DNA of 64,000 nt from Nocardia farcinica (lineage in GTDB: Bacteria; Actinomycetota; Actinomycetes; Mycobacteriales; Mycobacteriaceae). Positions 8,559 to 18,885 of the stretch are shown piece by piece; within the stretch, counting starts at the first letter, position 1; the number at the start of each line of letters is the position of its first letter. Below the pieces are notes generated by a model, which made no database searches, had not been told where the DNA came from, and saw only the letters and a program-made list of their open reading frames with translations. The stretch lies in assembly GCF_001182745.1 (NCBI RefSeq), contig NZ_LN868938.1:1426001-1490000 (forward strand), written 5' to 3'. Position numbers and translations under genes: made by a program.

Positions 8559-9853
8559 TGTCGGAAAGCCGCCTCGAACCCCCCTCGCCCACCGTTCGCG
8601 GGCGCGGCGGCATCGGGGACGCCGGGGCCGAACCGACCCGGGCACCCCGCCCGCGCATCGAAGCCAGGGCCGATGCCTCGATCCTGCACGCCGACCTCGA
8701 CTCCTTCTACGCCTCGGTCGAGCAGCGCGACGATCCGAGCCTGCGCGGCAGGCCGGTCATCGTCGGCGGCGGGGTGGTACTGGCGGCCTCGTACGAGGCG
8801 AAGGCGTTCGGGGTGCGCACGCCGATGAACGGTGCGCGGGCGCTGCGGCTGTGCCCGCAGGCGGTGGTGGTGCCGCCGCGGATGAGCGCCTACGCGGCGG
8901 CGAGCAAGGCCGTCTTCGAGGTCTTCCGCGACACCACCCCGGTGGTCGAGGGCATCTCGATCGACGAGGCGTTCCTCGACGTGGCCGGGCTGCGGCGGAT
9001 CGCGGGCGAGCCGATCGAGATCGCCCGGCGGCTGCGGGCCCGGGTGCGCGACGAGGTCGGCCTGCCGATCTCGGTGGGCATCGCGCGTACCAAATTCCTG
9101 GCGAAGGTGGCCAGCGCGGTCGCCAAGCCGGACGGACTGCGGCTGGTGGAGCCGGAGCGCGAGCTCGAGTTCCTGCATCCCCTGCCCGTCGAGCGGCTCT
9201 GGGGCGTCGGCGACGTCACCGCGCGGACACTGCACGAGCACGGCATCACCCGGATCGCCCAGCTCGCCGAACTCGGCGAGAGCGGGCTGCGCGGGTTCCT
9301 GGGTCCGGCGGCGGCCCGGCACCTGTCGGCTTTGGCGATGGCACGCGACCCGCGCCGGGTGGAGACCGGGCGGCGACGCCGTTCCCTCGGCGCCCAACGC
9401 GCGCTCGGGCGGCGGCACCGCACGCCCGAGGAGGTGGCGGCGTACCTGCACGGGCTGGTCGACCGGCTCGGCAGGCGGCTGCGCGCGGCGGACCGCCTGT
9501 GCCGAACGGTGGTGCTGCGCATGCGTTTCGACGATTTCACCCGCGCGACCCGCTCGCACACCCTGCCCGAACCGACCGACGACACCGCCACCGTGCTGCG
9601 CGCGGCCCGGCTGCTGCTCGACGCCGCGACCCCGATGATCCAGCAGCGCGGCCTCACCCTGATCGGCCTCTCGCTCACCAACCTCGTCGACGCCGACCCG
9701 CTGCAACTCACGCTGCCCCTGGAACCGCGCCCCACCGGCACCCTCGACCGCACGCTCGACGAACTGCGCCGCCGCTTCGGGTCGGCGGCGGTCACCCGGG
9801 CCGCGCTGATCACCAGCGGCGAGGGACTTTCGGTGCCGCTGCTCCCCGACTGA
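8552..9853 (+). CDS. dinB: DNA polymerase IV (Y family)
   Basis: The product (433 residues from GTG 8552, 431 from GTG 8558) is a Y-family translesion polymerase. The palm carries HADLDSFYASVEQ (about residues 46-58) and SIDEAFLD (about 134-141), supplying the catalytic acidic residues. The thumb has a helix-hairpin-helix (VERLWGVGDVTARTL), and a beta-clamp-binding motif QLTLPL lies at about 385. The first 40 residues are a Pro/Arg-rich extension not typical of E. coli DinB. No other in-frame start exists near the palm, so translation begins inside or at the edge of the LexA box, suggesting a leaderless or very short-leader mRNA. Confidence 0.93.
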   Translation: MFVSESRLEPPSPTVRGRGGIGDAGAEPTRAPRPRIEARADASILHADLDSFYASVEQRDDPSLRGRPVIVGGGVVLAASYEAKAFGVRTPMNGARALRLCPQAVVVPPRMSAYAAASKAVFEVFRDTTPVVEGISIDEAFLDVAGLRRIAGEPIEIARRLRARVRDEVGLPISVGIARTKFLAKVASAVAKPDGLRLVEPERELEFLHPLPVERLWGVGDVTARTLHEHGITRIAQLAELGESGLRGFLGPAAARHLSALAMARDPRRVETGRRRRSLGAQRALGRRHRTPEEVAAYLHGLVDRLGRRLRAADRLCRTVVLRMRFDDFTRATRSHTLPEPTDDTATVLRAARLLLDAATPMIQQRGLTLIGLSLTNLVDADPLQLTLPLEPRPTGTLDRTLDELRRRFGSAAVTRAALITSGEGLSVPLLPD

Positions 9854-9939
9854 ACCGATAGCGCTATGGTTGCCGGAACGGCCGGACGGGGGGCGTCACC
9901 ACTCGGGACCGCGGAACGCCGGCCACGCTATCGAGGAGA

Positions 9940-10329
9940 ATGTCCGTGCCCTACGCCGTGTTCGGCTTCCTCACGCTCGCGCTGTGGGTCTACTGCCTGG
10001 TCGACATCGTGACCTGTCCCGAGGCCGGCATCCGCCACCTGCCCAAGATGGGCTGGCTGCTGGTGGTACTGCTGGTGCCGACCATCGGTGCGCTGCTGTG
10101 GCTGTTCGCGGGCCGCCCCCTGCACGAGGGGGCGCCGCGCTCGACCACCCGCTACGCCGAGTACGACCGTCCCGGCCGCGCGGTGGCGCAGAACCCCGAG
10201 GACGACGAGGCGTTCCTGCGCGGGCTGCGCGAACGCGCCGAACAGCAGCGCCGCGAAGCCCGACGGCAGGAGGAGGAACGGCAGGAGCGGGAACGCCGGG
10301 CGCGCGAGAGCCGCGGCGACGCGGGCTGA
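9940..10329 (+). CDS. PLDc_N-type small membrane protein
   Basis: The 129-residue protein has two transmembrane helices (about 4-24 and 37-58) with the PLDc_N signature between and after them (LVDIVTCPEAGIRHLPKMGW, IGALLWLFAGRP). In cardiolipin synthases this module precedes the phospholipase D domains; here it is stand-alone and followed by a charged, coiled-coil-like tail rich in Arg/Glu (about 95-129). The ATG follows GAGGAGA. Function unknown; the family knowledge supports only membrane location. Confidence 0.8.
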   Translation: MSVPYAVFGFLTLALWVYCLVDIVTCPEAGIRHLPKMGWLLVVLLVPTIGALLWLFAGRPLHEGAPRSTTRYAEYDRPGRAVAQNPEDDEAFLRGLRERAEQQRREARRQEEERQERERRARESRGDAG

Positions 10330-10372
10330 TCCGATCCGGCCGAACTTCGCCCGCCCGCCGCGGGGACGGACG

Positions 10373-10378
10373 TACGAT
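10373..10378 (+). promoter_or_regulatory. -10 element for a leaderless receiver-protein transcript
   Basis: TACGAT lies six bases upstream of GTG 10385. A TANNNT hexamer at this distance places the transcription start on the start codon, the standard actinobacterial leaderless arrangement. No Shine-Dalgarno sequence is visible. Confidence 0.5.
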
Positions 10379-10384
10379 GCGATC

Positions 10385-10795
10385 GTGGCCGACGAGATGC
10401 GTTCCACCGCACTGCGGGTCCTGGTCTACAGCAACGACGCCGATACCCGGCGCCAGGTCGTGCTCGCCCTTGGCCCGCGCCCGCACCCGGACCTGCCGGA
10501 GTTCGACTACCTCGAGGTCGCGACGGCACCGATGGTGATCGAGCGGATGGACGCGGGCGGCATCGATCTGGCCATCCTCGACGGCGAGGCCACTCCCGCC
10601 GGCGGTCTCGGCATCGCCAAGCAACTCAAGGACGAACTCGCGCAGTGCCCGCCGGTGCTCGTGCTCACCGGCCGCCCGGACGACGCCTGGCTGGCGAAGT
10701 GGTCGCGCGCCGAGGCCGAGGTCCCGCACCCGATCGATCCGCTGCGGCTGACCGAGTCGGTGGTCGAGCTGCTCCGCGATCGCTCCGCGGCCTGA
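10385..10795 (+). CDS. Response-regulator receiver-like protein upstream of nuo (Rv3143 type)
   Basis: The 136-residue protein is a stand-alone CheY-like receiver fold. It has RVLVYSNDADTR for beta-1, the expected phospho-acceptor Asp66 in DLAILDGE, and Thr95 in VLVLTGRPDD. The conserved Lys before the cis-Pro of beta-5 is replaced by His115 (VPHPIDPL), so classical phosphorylation switching may be altered. In Mycobacterium tuberculosis Rv3143 sits in the same place just upstream of nuoA. It may regulate or assist complex I; that is inferred from position. ATG 10397 is an alternative start. Confidence 0.8.
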   Translation: MADEMRSTALRVLVYSNDADTRRQVVLALGPRPHPDLPEFDYLEVATAPMVIERMDAGGIDLAILDGEATPAGGLGIAKQLKDELAQCPPVLVLTGRPDDAWLAKWSRAEAEVPHPIDPLRLTESVVELLRDRSAA

Positions 10796-11103
10796 TTCAT
10801 ATCCATCGCACATGACCGGCCACCGCCGTGGCCGGCCCTCCCGCGCTCCGACCGCGACCCGAGCCGGTGCGCGCACCTGCCCGATTACCCCCGTTTCGGT
10901 CATGAATCGCAGTCGCGAATTCGATCAAACCGGACCCCGCAAAGGCCGCTCACGCACGTGCGGCGGTTGTAGGCTGTGCCGTAGCTCACACGGATGCGGG
11001 TAGCGGAATGACAGCCCCGTGACAATCACCGCTGCCCGCGCGCCGTCTCGAAGCTGCCCACCGGCCGTCGAGGAGCCTTGGCTCGCAAGGAGGGGAAGCG
11101 CTC
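10796..11103 (+). other. Gap holding the nuo operon promoter region
   Basis: No supportable gene. The end of the gap has a purine-rich ribosome-binding site (AAGGAGGGGAAG, near 11087) before the nuoA GTG. The promoter for the 15.8-kb nuo operon must lie here or further upstream; I see no clear -35/-10 pair. A GAATTCGATCAAACC patch near 10917 is less GC-rich than its surroundings. Confidence 0.4.
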
Positions 11104-11484
11104 GTGAACCTGGAAACGCCCACCCTCGTGCTCGGCGCGCTGGCCGGCGCCTTCGCCGTGTTCTCCATCGTGCTCTCGGCCCTGGTCGGCCCCAAGCGCT
11201 ACAACCGGGCGAAGCTGGAAGCCTACGAATGCGGCATCGAGCCGACACCGCACGCGGTCGCCGGTGGGCCGGGAAATGCCACCGGGCAACGCTTTCCGGT
11301 GAAGTACTACCTCACGGCGATGCTGTTCATCATCTTCGACATCGAGATCGTGTTCCTCTACCCGTGGGCCGTGCATTTCGACGCACTCGGGCTGTTCGGT
11401 CTCGTCGCGATGGCGCTGTTCATCTTCAACGTCTCGATCGCCTACGCCTACGAATGGCGGCGCGGCGGGCTCAGCTGGGACTGA
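11104..11484 (+). CDS. nuoA: NADH-quinone oxidoreductase subunit A
   Basis: The 126-residue subunit has three transmembrane helices (about 8-30, 64-84, 95-115) and the family motif YECGIEPT with the quinone-site Cys, followed by FPVKYYLTAMLFIIFDIEIVF. NuoA borders the quinone channel at the junction of the membrane and peripheral arms of complex I. The GTG start is 17 bases after an AAGGAGG site. It is first in the nuoA-N operon, 48 bp from nuoB. Confidence 0.97.
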   Translation: MNLETPTLVLGALAGAFAVFSIVLSALVGPKRYNRAKLEAYECGIEPTPHAVAGGPGNATGQRFPVKYYLTAMLFIIFDIEIVFLYPWAVHFDALGLFGLVAMALFIFNVSIAYAYEWRRGGLSWD

Positions 11485-11532
11485 TCACCGCCGGAGTCAC
11501 GCCCGCACAGTGGAAGTGAGAGTCAGTCGGAT

Positions 11533-12087
11533 ATGGGTCTCGAGGAAAAACTGCCCAGCGGGTTCCTGCTGAGCACGGTGGAGAGTTTCGCCGGATATCT
11601 ACGCAAGGGCTCGGTGTGGCCCGCGACCTTCGGCCTGGCCTGCTGCGCCATCGAGATGATGGCCACCGGCGCAGGCCGTTTCGACATCGCGCGCTTCGGT
11701 ATGGAGGCCTTCCGCGCCTCGCCCCGGCAGGCCGATCTGATGATCGTCGCGGGCCGGGTCAGCCAGAAGATGGCGCCGGTGCTGCGGCAGGTCTACGACC
11801 AGATGGCCGAGCCGAAATGGGTGCTGGCCATGGGGGTGTGCGCGTCCTCGGGCGGGATGTTCAACAACTACGCGGTGGTCCAGGGGGTCGACCACGTGGT
11901 GCCGGTCGACATCTACCTGCCCGGCTGCCCGCCCCGCCCGGAGATGCTGCTCAACGCGATCCTGGCACTGCACGACAAGATCCAGCACACCCCGCTGGGC
12001 GTGAACCGGCAGGAGGCGGTGCGCGCCGCCGAGCAGGCCGCCCTCGCCGCGACTCCCACCATCCGGATGGAGGGCCTGCTGCGATGA
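11533..12087 (+). CDS. nuoB: NADH-quinone oxidoreductase subunit B
   Basis: The 184-residue subunit carries the terminal N2 [4Fe-4S] cluster, ligated by the tandem Cys37-Cys38 ([10 protein letters not shown]), Cys103 (GVCASSGG) and Cys132 (PGCPPRP). It passes electrons to quinone next to NuoD. Length and motifs are normal for the family. Its stop overlaps the nuoC ATG (ATGA). Confidence 0.97.
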   Translation: MGLEEKLPSGFLLSTVESFAGYLRKGSVWPATFGLACCAIEMMATGAGRFDIARFGMEAFRASPRQADLMIVAGRVSQKMAPVLRQVYDQMAEPKWVLAMGVCASSGGMFNNYAVVQGVDHVVPVDIYLPGCPPRPEMLLNAILALHDKIQHTPLGVNRQEAVRAAEQAALAATPTIRMEGLLR

Positions 12088-12845
12088 GCCCGGACACGCC
12101 CCGCGGCGGCGAGCTGCACCCGCCCGAGCCCGACGCCGCCGCCACCGCGGGCCCCGAAGGCACCCCGCCGGACACCGAACCGGCCGCCGAGGTGATCGGC
12201 GTGCGGCACGGCATGTTCGGCATCCGCGGCACCGGCGACACCTCCGGCTACGGTCGCCTGGTCCGCCCGGTCACCCTGCCCGGCGGCACCGCGCCGCCCT
12301 ACGGCGGCTGGTTCGACGAGGTCGTCGACCGGCTGCGCACCGCGCTGGAGAACAGCGGCACCCCCTTCGGGTCGGCGCTGGAGAAGATCGTGGTCTTCCG
12401 CGGCGAACTCACCCTGCACGTGCGCCGCGAGCACCTGGTGACCGTGGCGCGCCTGCTCCGGGACGACCCCGCCCTGCGATTCGAACTGTGCCTGGGCGTG
12501 AACGGCGTGCACTACCCCGACGACGCGGGCCGCGAACTGCACGCGGTCTACCCGCTGCGCTCGATCACCCACAACCGCCTCCTGCGCGTGGAGACCTGCG
12601 CCCCCGAGGCCGACCCGCACATCCCGTCGCTGTTCGAGGTCTATCCGACCACCGACTGGCACGAACGCGAGACCTACGACTTCTTCGGGATCCTCTTCGA
12701 CGGTCATCCGTCGCTGACCCGCATCACCATGCCGGACGACTGGCGCGGTCACCCGCAGCGCAAGGACTACCCGCTGGGCGGGATCCCGGTCGAGTACAAG
12801 GGCGCGCGCATCCCGCCGCCCGACGAGCGGAGGGCGTACAGCTAG
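12084..12845 (+). CDS. nuoC: NADH-quinone oxidoreductase subunit C
   Basis: The 253-residue subunit has the 30-kDa signature [19 protein letters not shown] and the RRDYPL-like end (QRKDYPLGG). It is a peripheral-arm scaffold that packs against NuoD and NuoB and has no cofactor. The first 40 residues are a Pro/Glu/Ala-rich extension, common in actinobacterial NuoC. ATG 12084 overlaps the nuoB stop, and the TAG shares its last base with the nuoD GTG. Confidence 0.96.
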   Translation: MSPDTPRGGELHPPEPDAAATAGPEGTPPDTEPAAEVIGVRHGMFGIRGTGDTSGYGRLVRPVTLPGGTAPPYGGWFDEVVDRLRTALENSGTPFGSALEKIVVFRGELTLHVRREHLVTVARLLRDDPALRFELCLGVNGVHYPDDAGRELHAVYPLRSITHNRLLRVETCAPEADPHIPSLFEVYPTTDWHERETYDFFGILFDGHPSLTRITMPDDWRGHPQRKDYPLGGIPVEYKGARIPPPDERRAYS

Positions 12846-14206
12846 TGAAGGACACCGAGACCCGGCCGGGCCGCCACCGCGCCCCCGAGCCGGCACACCC
12901 CGAGCAGCCGGACACCACCGGCGACACCGTGGTCACCGTCTCCGGCCAGGACTGGGACACGGTCACCGAAACCCTCGGCGGCGCACGCGAAGAGCGCATC
13001 GTCGTGAACATGGGCCCGCAGCATCCGTCCACGCACGGCGTGCTGCGGCTGATCCTCGAGATCGAGGGCGAGACCGTCGTCGAAGCCCGCTGCGGCATCG
13101 GCTACCTGCACACCGGCATCGAGAAGAACCTCGAATACCGCACCTGGATGCAGGGCGTCACCTTCGTGACCCGGATGGACTACCTGTCACCGTTCTACAA
13201 CGAGACCGCCTACTGCCTGGGCGTGGAGCGGCTGCTGGGGATCACCGAACAGATTCCCGAGCGGGCCAGCATCGTCCGGGTGCTGCTGATGGAACTCAAC
13301 CGCATCTCCTCGCACCTGGTGTGCCTGGCCACCGGCGGCATGGAGCTCGGGGCGCTCACCCCGATGCTGTTCGGCTTCCGCGAACGCGAACTGATCCTCG
13401 ACGTCTTCGAGACCATCACCGGCCTGCGGATGAACCACGCCTACATCCGCCCGGGCGGGCTCGCCCAGGACCTGCCCGACGACGGTGTCGCCAAGGTCCG
13501 CGAGCTGCTCGACCTCATGCCGAAGCGGTTGCGCGACATGGAACATCTGCTCACCCAGAACCCGATCTTCAAGGCCCGCACCCAGGACATCGGCTACCTC
13601 GATCTCACCGGCTGCATGGCGCTGGGGATCACCGGCCCGGTGCTGCGGTCCGCGGGCCTGCCGCACGACCTGCGCAAGTCCCAGCCCTACTGCGGCTACG
13701 AGACCTACGAGTTCGACGTGCCCACCACCACCGGCTGCGACTGCTACGGCCGCTACCTCATCCGGGTCGAGGAGATGAAGGAGTCGCTGAAGATCGTCGA
13801 GCAGTGCCTGGACCGGCTGCGGCCCGGCCCGGTCATGATCGAGGACAAGAAACTCGCCTGGCCCGCCGACCTGAAACTGGGCGCCGACGGCCTGGGCAAC
13901 TCCCCCGCCCACATCGGCCGCATCATGGGCAGCTCGATGGAGGGCCTGATCCACCACTTCAAGCTCGTCACCGAGGGCATCCGGGTGCCGGCGGGCCAGG
14001 TGTACGTGGCGGTGGAGTCGCCGCGCGGTGAGCTGGGGGTGCACATGGTCAGCGACGGCGGCACCCGGCCGTACCGGGTGCACTACCGCGATCCCTCGTT
14101 CACGAATCTGCAAGCGGTGGCGGCGATGTGCGAGGGCGGCATGGTCGCCGACGTGATCGCCGCCGTCGCGAGCATCGACCCGGTGATGGGTGGTGTCGAC
14201 CGATGA
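12845..14206 (+). CDS. nuoD: NADH-quinone oxidoreductase subunit D
   Basis: The 453-residue 49-kDa-type subunit forms the quinone pocket with NuoB. It contains [15 protein letters not shown] (quinone-proximal His residues), the [12 protein letters not shown] and [10 protein letters not shown] segments, and the C-terminal [11 protein letters not shown]. The start is GTG 12845, overlapping the nuoC stop by one base; the 50-residue N-terminal extension is acidic and probably disordered. It couples to nuoE by ATGA. Confidence 0.97.
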   Translation: MKDTETRPGRHRAPEPAHPEQPDTTGDTVVTVSGQDWDTVTETLGGAREERIVVNMGPQHPSTHGVLRLILEIEGETVVEARCGIGYLHTGIEKNLEYRTWMQGVTFVTRMDYLSPFYNETAYCLGVERLLGITEQIPERASIVRVLLMELNRISSHLVCLATGGMELGALTPMLFGFRERELILDVFETITGLRMNHAYIRPGGLAQDLPDDGVAKVRELLDLMPKRLRDMEHLLTQNPIFKARTQDIGYLDLTGCMALGITGPVLRSAGLPHDLRKSQPYCGYETYEFDVPTTTGCDCYGRYLIRVEEMKESLKIVEQCLDRLRPGPVMIEDKKLAWPADLKLGADGLGNSPAHIGRIMGSSMEGLIHHFKLVTEGIRVPAGQVYVAVESPRGELGVHMVSDGGTRPYRVHYRDPSFTNLQAVAAMCEGGMVADVIAAVASIDPVMGGVDR

Positions 14207-14940
14207 GCGACCGACAGACCGGCGACGGGCACGCCCCGATCCTGTTGCAGTTGAGCACCCGGCCCGAGCCGTACCCGCCCTCGGTGCGGGAACGACTCGC
14301 GCTCGACGCCAAGGAGATCATCGGCCGCTACCCGCAGCCGCGCTCGGCGCTGTTGCCGCTGCTGCACCTGGTGCAGTCCGAGGACGGCTACGTCACCGCC
14401 ACCGGCATCGAATTCTGCGCCGAACAACTCGGGCTCACCGGCGCCGAGGTGACCGCCGTGGCGACCTTCTACTCGATGTTCCGCCGCACCCCGACCGGCG
14501 ACTACCACGTCGGGGTGTGCACGAACACGCTGTGCGCGGTCCTCGGCGGCGACGCCATCCTGGCGAGCCTCACCGAACACCTGGGCATCGCCGCCGGGGA
14601 GACCACCGCCGACGGCGCGATCACCGTCGAGCACATCGAATGCAACGCCGCCTGCGATTTCGCGCCCGTGGTGATGGTCAACTGGGAGTTCTTCGACAAC
14701 CAGACCCCCGAGTCCGCGCGAGCCCTGGTCGACGCGTTGCGTGCCGGGGAACCGGTGCGGCCCAGCCGCGGCGCGCCGCTGTGCACCTTCCGCGAGACCG
14801 CGCGCCTGCTCGCGGGCTTCCCCGACGAGCGGCCCGGCGCGCTGGACGGCGCGGCCGGGCACGCCACCCTGGCCGGGCTCGAGATCGCCCGCGACCGGAA
14901 CATGACCGCGCCGCAACCGGATTCGGGAGAGCTGCGATGA
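14203..14940 (+). CDS. nuoE: NADH-quinone oxidoreductase subunit E
   Basis: The 245-residue 24-kDa-type subunit has a thioredoxin-like [2Fe-2S] domain with ligands in CTNTLC and ECNAACD, plus the VATFYSMF helix. It holds cluster N1a beside the FMN site of NuoF. The C-terminus (about residues 185-245) is longer than in E. coli, as in other actinobacteria. The ATG overlaps the nuoD stop and its own stop overlaps nuoF. Confidence 0.97.
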   Translation: MSDRQTGDGHAPILLQLSTRPEPYPPSVRERLALDAKEIIGRYPQPRSALLPLLHLVQSEDGYVTATGIEFCAEQLGLTGAEVTAVATFYSMFRRTPTGDYHVGVCTNTLCAVLGGDAILASLTEHLGIAAGETTADGAITVEHIECNAACDFAPVVMVNWEFFDNQTPESARALVDALRAGEPVRPSRGAPLCTFRETARLLAGFPDERPGALDGAAGHATLAGLEIARDRNMTAPQPDSGELR

Positions 14941-16262
14941 CCGCGCTCGCGCCCGTCCTCACCCGCTACTGGGACGACCCGCAGTCGTGGACCCTCGACA
15001 CCTACCGCCGCCACGACGGCTACGAGGGCCTGCGGATCGCGCTGGGCATGGAGCCGGACCAAGTGATCCAGACGGTCAAGGACGCGGGCCTGCGCGGCCG
15101 CGGCGGCGCAGGCTTCCCCACCGGCATGAAGTGGGGATTCATCCCGCAGGGCCCCGGCCCGGACGGCACCGTGAAACCGCACTACCTGGTGGTCAACGCC
15201 GACGAGTCCGAACCCGGCACGTGCAAGGACATCCCGCTGCTGATGGCCACCCCGCACGCGCTGGTGGAGGGCGCGATCATCGCCTCCTACGCCATCCGCG
15301 CCAACACCGCCTTCATCTACCTGCGCGGCGAGGTGGTACCGGTGCTGCGGCGGCTGCGTGCCGCGGTCGACCAGGCCTACGCGGCGGGTCTGCTCGGCCG
15401 CGACATCCTCGGCTCCGGCTTCGATCTGGAGCTGATCGTGCACGCGGGCGCGGGCGCCTACATCTGCGGCGAGGAGACCGCGCTGCTGGATTCGCTGGAG
15501 GGTCGCCGCGGCCAGCCCCGGCTGCGCCCGCCGTTCCCCGCCGTCGCCGGTCTGTACGCCTGCCCGACCGTGGTCAACAACGTGGAGTCCATCGCCAGCG
15601 TGCCCCCGATCCTGCGGTACGGCACCGACTGGTTCCGGTCGATGGGCAGCGAGAAGTCGCCCGGGTTCACGATCTACTCGCTGTCCGGTCACGTCACCCG
15701 GCCCGGCCAGTACGAGGCGCCGCTCGGCATCACCCTGCGCGAGCTGCTCGACTACGCCGGCGGCGTGCGCGCCGGACACCGGCTGAAGTTCTGGACACCC
15801 GGCGGCTCGTCCACGCCGCTGTTCACCGACGAGCACCTGGACGTGCCGCTGGACTACGAGGGCGTCGCCGCGGCGGGCTCGATGCTGGGCACCAAGGCGC
15901 TGCAGATCTTCGACGAGACCACCTGCGTGGTGCGGGCGGTGCTGCGCTGGACGGAGTTCTACGCCCACGAGTCGTGCGGTAAGTGCACACCGTGCCGCGA
16001 AGGCACCTACTGGCTGGTGCAGTTGCTGCGGCGGATCGAGACCGGCGGGGGCACCGAGGCCGATCTGGACACCCTGCTCGACATCACCGACAGCATCAAC
16101 GGCAAATCGTTCTGCGCGCTCGGCGACGGCGCGGCGAGCCCGATCGTGTCCTCGGTGAAGTACTTCCGCGACGAGTACCTCGCGCACATGCGCGGCGACG
16201 GCTGTCCGTTCGACCCGGCGCGGTCGACGGCGTGGGCCGAGGCAGGAGAAGGGGTTCGATGA
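14937..16262 (+). CDS. nuoF: NADH-quinone oxidoreductase subunit F
   Basis: The 441-residue 51-kDa-type subunit binds NADH, FMN and cluster N3. Visible motifs are [16 protein letters not shown] (NADH), the FMN-binding [19 protein letters not shown], and the N3 ligands [11 protein letters not shown] with a distal Cys in [10 protein letters not shown]. This is the entry point of electrons. It overlaps nuoE and nuoG by ATGA. Confidence 0.97.
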   Translation: MTALAPVLTRYWDDPQSWTLDTYRRHDGYEGLRIALGMEPDQVIQTVKDAGLRGRGGAGFPTGMKWGFIPQGPGPDGTVKPHYLVVNADESEPGTCKDIPLLMATPHALVEGAIIASYAIRANTAFIYLRGEVVPVLRRLRAAVDQAYAAGLLGRDILGSGFDLELIVHAGAGAYICGEETALLDSLEGRRGQPRLRPPFPAVAGLYACPTVVNNVESIASVPPILRYGTDWFRSMGSEKSPGFTIYSLSGHVTRPGQYEAPLGITLRELLDYAGGVRAGHRLKFWTPGGSSTPLFTDEHLDVPLDYEGVAAAGSMLGTKALQIFDETTCVVRAVLRWTEFYAHESCGKCTPCREGTYWLVQLLRRIETGGGTEADLDTLLDITDSINGKSFCALGDGAASPIVSSVKYFRDEYLAHMRGDGCPFDPARSTAWAEAGEGVR

Positions 16263-18885
16263 CCGCCACCGTCAGCAGCAACGCCAGCGGCGTGGTGCCC
16301 GCCGACCTGGTCACCGTCGTCATCGACGGCGTGCAGGTCAGCGTGCCCGCGGGCACGCTGGTGATCCGCGCCGCCGAGTTGATCGGCATCCAGATCCCGC
16401 GCTTCTGCGACCATCCGCTGCTCGACCCGGTCGGCGCGTGCCGTCAGTGCCTGGTCGAGGTGGAGGGCCAGCGCAAACCGGTCGCCTCCTGTACCCAGAC
16501 CGTCGCCGACGGCATGGTCGTGCGCACCCAGCTCACCTCGCCGGTCGCCGGCCGCGCGCAGGAGGGCGTGATGGAGCTACTGCTCATCAACCATCCGTTG
16601 GACTGCCCGGTCTGCGACAAGGGCGGGGAATGCCCGTTGCAGAACCAGGCGATGTCCTCCGGCCGCCCGGAGTCACGCTTCGACGGCGTCAAACGGACCT
16701 ACCCCAAACCGATTCCGCTGTCGAGCGCGGTGCTGCTCGACCGGGAACGGTGCGTGCTGTGCGCGCGCTGCACCCGCTTCTCCCAGCAGGTCGCAGGCGA
16801 CCCGTTCATCGAGCTGATGGACCGCGGCGCGCTCGAGCAGGTGGGCACCGCGCAGGCCGCGCCGTTCGACTCCTACTTCTCCGGTAACACCGTGCAGATC
16901 TGCCCGGTCGGCGCGCTCACCGGCACCAGTTACCGGTTCCGCGCCCGCCCGTTCGACCTGGTCTCCTCGCCCAGCGTGTGCGAGCACTGCGCGTCGGGCT
17001 GCGCGCAGCGCACCGACCACCGGCGCGGCAAGGTGCTGCGCCGGCTGGCCGGCGACGATCCCGCGGTCAACGAGGAATGGAACTGCGACAAGGGCCGGTG
17101 GGCGTTCACCTACGCGAGCGAGCCCGACCGGCTCACCACCCCGCTGGTGCGCGGCGCCGACGGCGAGCTGCGACCGGCGTCCTGGTCCGAGGCGCTGGAC
17201 GCGGCGGCCCGGGCCTGTCCGCCGCGCGCGGCGACGCGGGCGTGCTGGTCGGCGGGCGGGTCACCGAGGAGGACGCCTACGCCTACGCCAAGTTCGCGCG
17301 GATCGTGTTGGGCACCAACGACATCGATTTCCGCGCGCGTCCGCATTCGGTGGAGGAGGCCGACTTCCTCGCCGCGCGGGTCGCCGGGCAGGGCGTGGTC
17401 GTCGACTACGACGCGCTGGAGCGGGCCCCGATGGTGCTGCTGGCCGGGTTCGAGCCCGAGGAGGAGTCGCCGATCGTCTACCTGCGGCTGCGCAAGGCCG
17501 CCCGCAAGCGGGGGCTGGCGGTGTACTCGGCGGCGCCGTACGCCTCGCGCGGGCTGGCGCGGATGGGCGGCGCGCTGCTCCCGACCGTTCCCGGCGCCGA
17601 ACCGCACCTGCTCGACGCGTTGCGCACCGGGCAGCTGCCGGAACCGAACGACCGTCCCGCGTCCGCGGAATCGGCCGATGCGGCGCACGGCACGGGCAGC
17701 CCGGAACCTGCCTCCGCCGCCGTGGTCGCGGGGGTGGACGGGGCCACGGTCCGCCGGGCGGCGGAACTGCTGCGGCGGCCGGGGGCGGTGATCCTGGTCG
17801 GCGAGCGGATGGCGGCGGTGCCGGGCGCGCTCTCGGCGGCGGTCCGGCTGGCCGAGGAGACCGGCGCGGCGCTGGCCTGGGTGCCGCGCCGGGCCGGCGA
17901 GCGCGGCGCCGTGGAGGCGGGTGCGCTGCCCGGCCTGCTGCCCGGCGGCCGTCCCGTGACCGATCCCGCCGCGCGCCAACAGGTCCGAGCGGTCTGGCAG
18001 ACCGACGAACTGCCGGTCACACCCGGCCGCGACACCGGCGCGATCCTCGAGGCGGCACCCCGGCTCGGCGCCCTGCTGGTCGGCGGCGTCGATCCCGCCG
18101 ACCTGCCCGACCCGGCCGCGGCGCTCGCCGCCCTCGACGCCGCACCGTTCGTGGTGAGCCTCGAGCTGCGGCGCAGCGCCGTGACCGAACGCGCCGACGT
18201 CGTCTTCCCGGTGGCCTCGGCGATGGAGAAGGCGGGCACCTTCCGCACCTGGGAGGGCAGGCCGCGCCCGTTCGCGGCCGCGCTGGGCACCTCGACGGTG
18301 CGCCGCGAGGCGGCACCGCTGTCGGACCACCGGGTGCTGCACGCCCTCGCCGCCGAACTCGGCGTCCGGCTCGGCCTGCCCGACGCGGACGCGGCCAGGG
18401 CGGAGCTGACCGCGCTGGGCGCCTGGGACGGGCAGCGGCTGGCACCGCCCGCGCACCGCGCACACCCGGTCACCCGGCCGGGGCCGGGCACCGCACTGCT
18501 GGCCGGCTGGCGGATGCTGCTCGACAACGGCCGCATGCAGGACGGCGAACCGAACCTCGCGGGCATCGCCCGCCCGGCGCTCGCGCGGCTGTCCGCCGCG
18601 ACCGCGGCCGAGATCGGCGCCGCCGACGGCGACCTCGTCGAGGTGGCGAGCGAGCGCGGGGCGCTCACCCTGCCGCTGGCGGTCACACCGATGCCGGACC
18701 GGGTGGTGTGGGTGCCGCTGAACTCCCCCGGCTGCGCTGTCCCCGCCCAGCTGGCCACCCCGGCCGGTGCGGTGGTGCGGATCCGGCGAGCCGGTCGCGC
18801 GCCGCAGACCGGGCCGGTCGCCGCCGTCGTCGCGGCATCCGGTGCCGCCGAAGGCGCTACCCAGCAGGAGGACGACCATGCCTGA
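16259..18885 (+). CDS. nuoG: NADH-quinone oxidoreductase subunit G, interrupted by a one-base frameshift
   Basis: The N-terminal part has the [2Fe-2S] motif ([15 protein letters not shown]), the N5/N4-type cysteines ([23 protein letters not shown]) and CEHCASGC, then a molybdopterin-oxidoreductase-like region without cofactor motifs. Near 17211-17213 the reading frame shifts by -1. Before it the sequence reads SEALDAAAR; restoring one G to the GGG run continues as [15 protein letters not shown] and stays open to 18885. The repaired protein is about 875 residues. Codon use and similarity are normal on both sides, so a sequencing error in a G-run is at least as likely as a true mutation. It overlaps nuoH by eight bases. 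Confidence 0.88.

Noticed and set aside
7906..9706. Very long minus-strand frame (890 codons) running from the dapA-like remnant under dinB
   Set aside because: It is an antisense shadow of dinB kept open by high GC; only the part up to about 7905 resembles a protein family.
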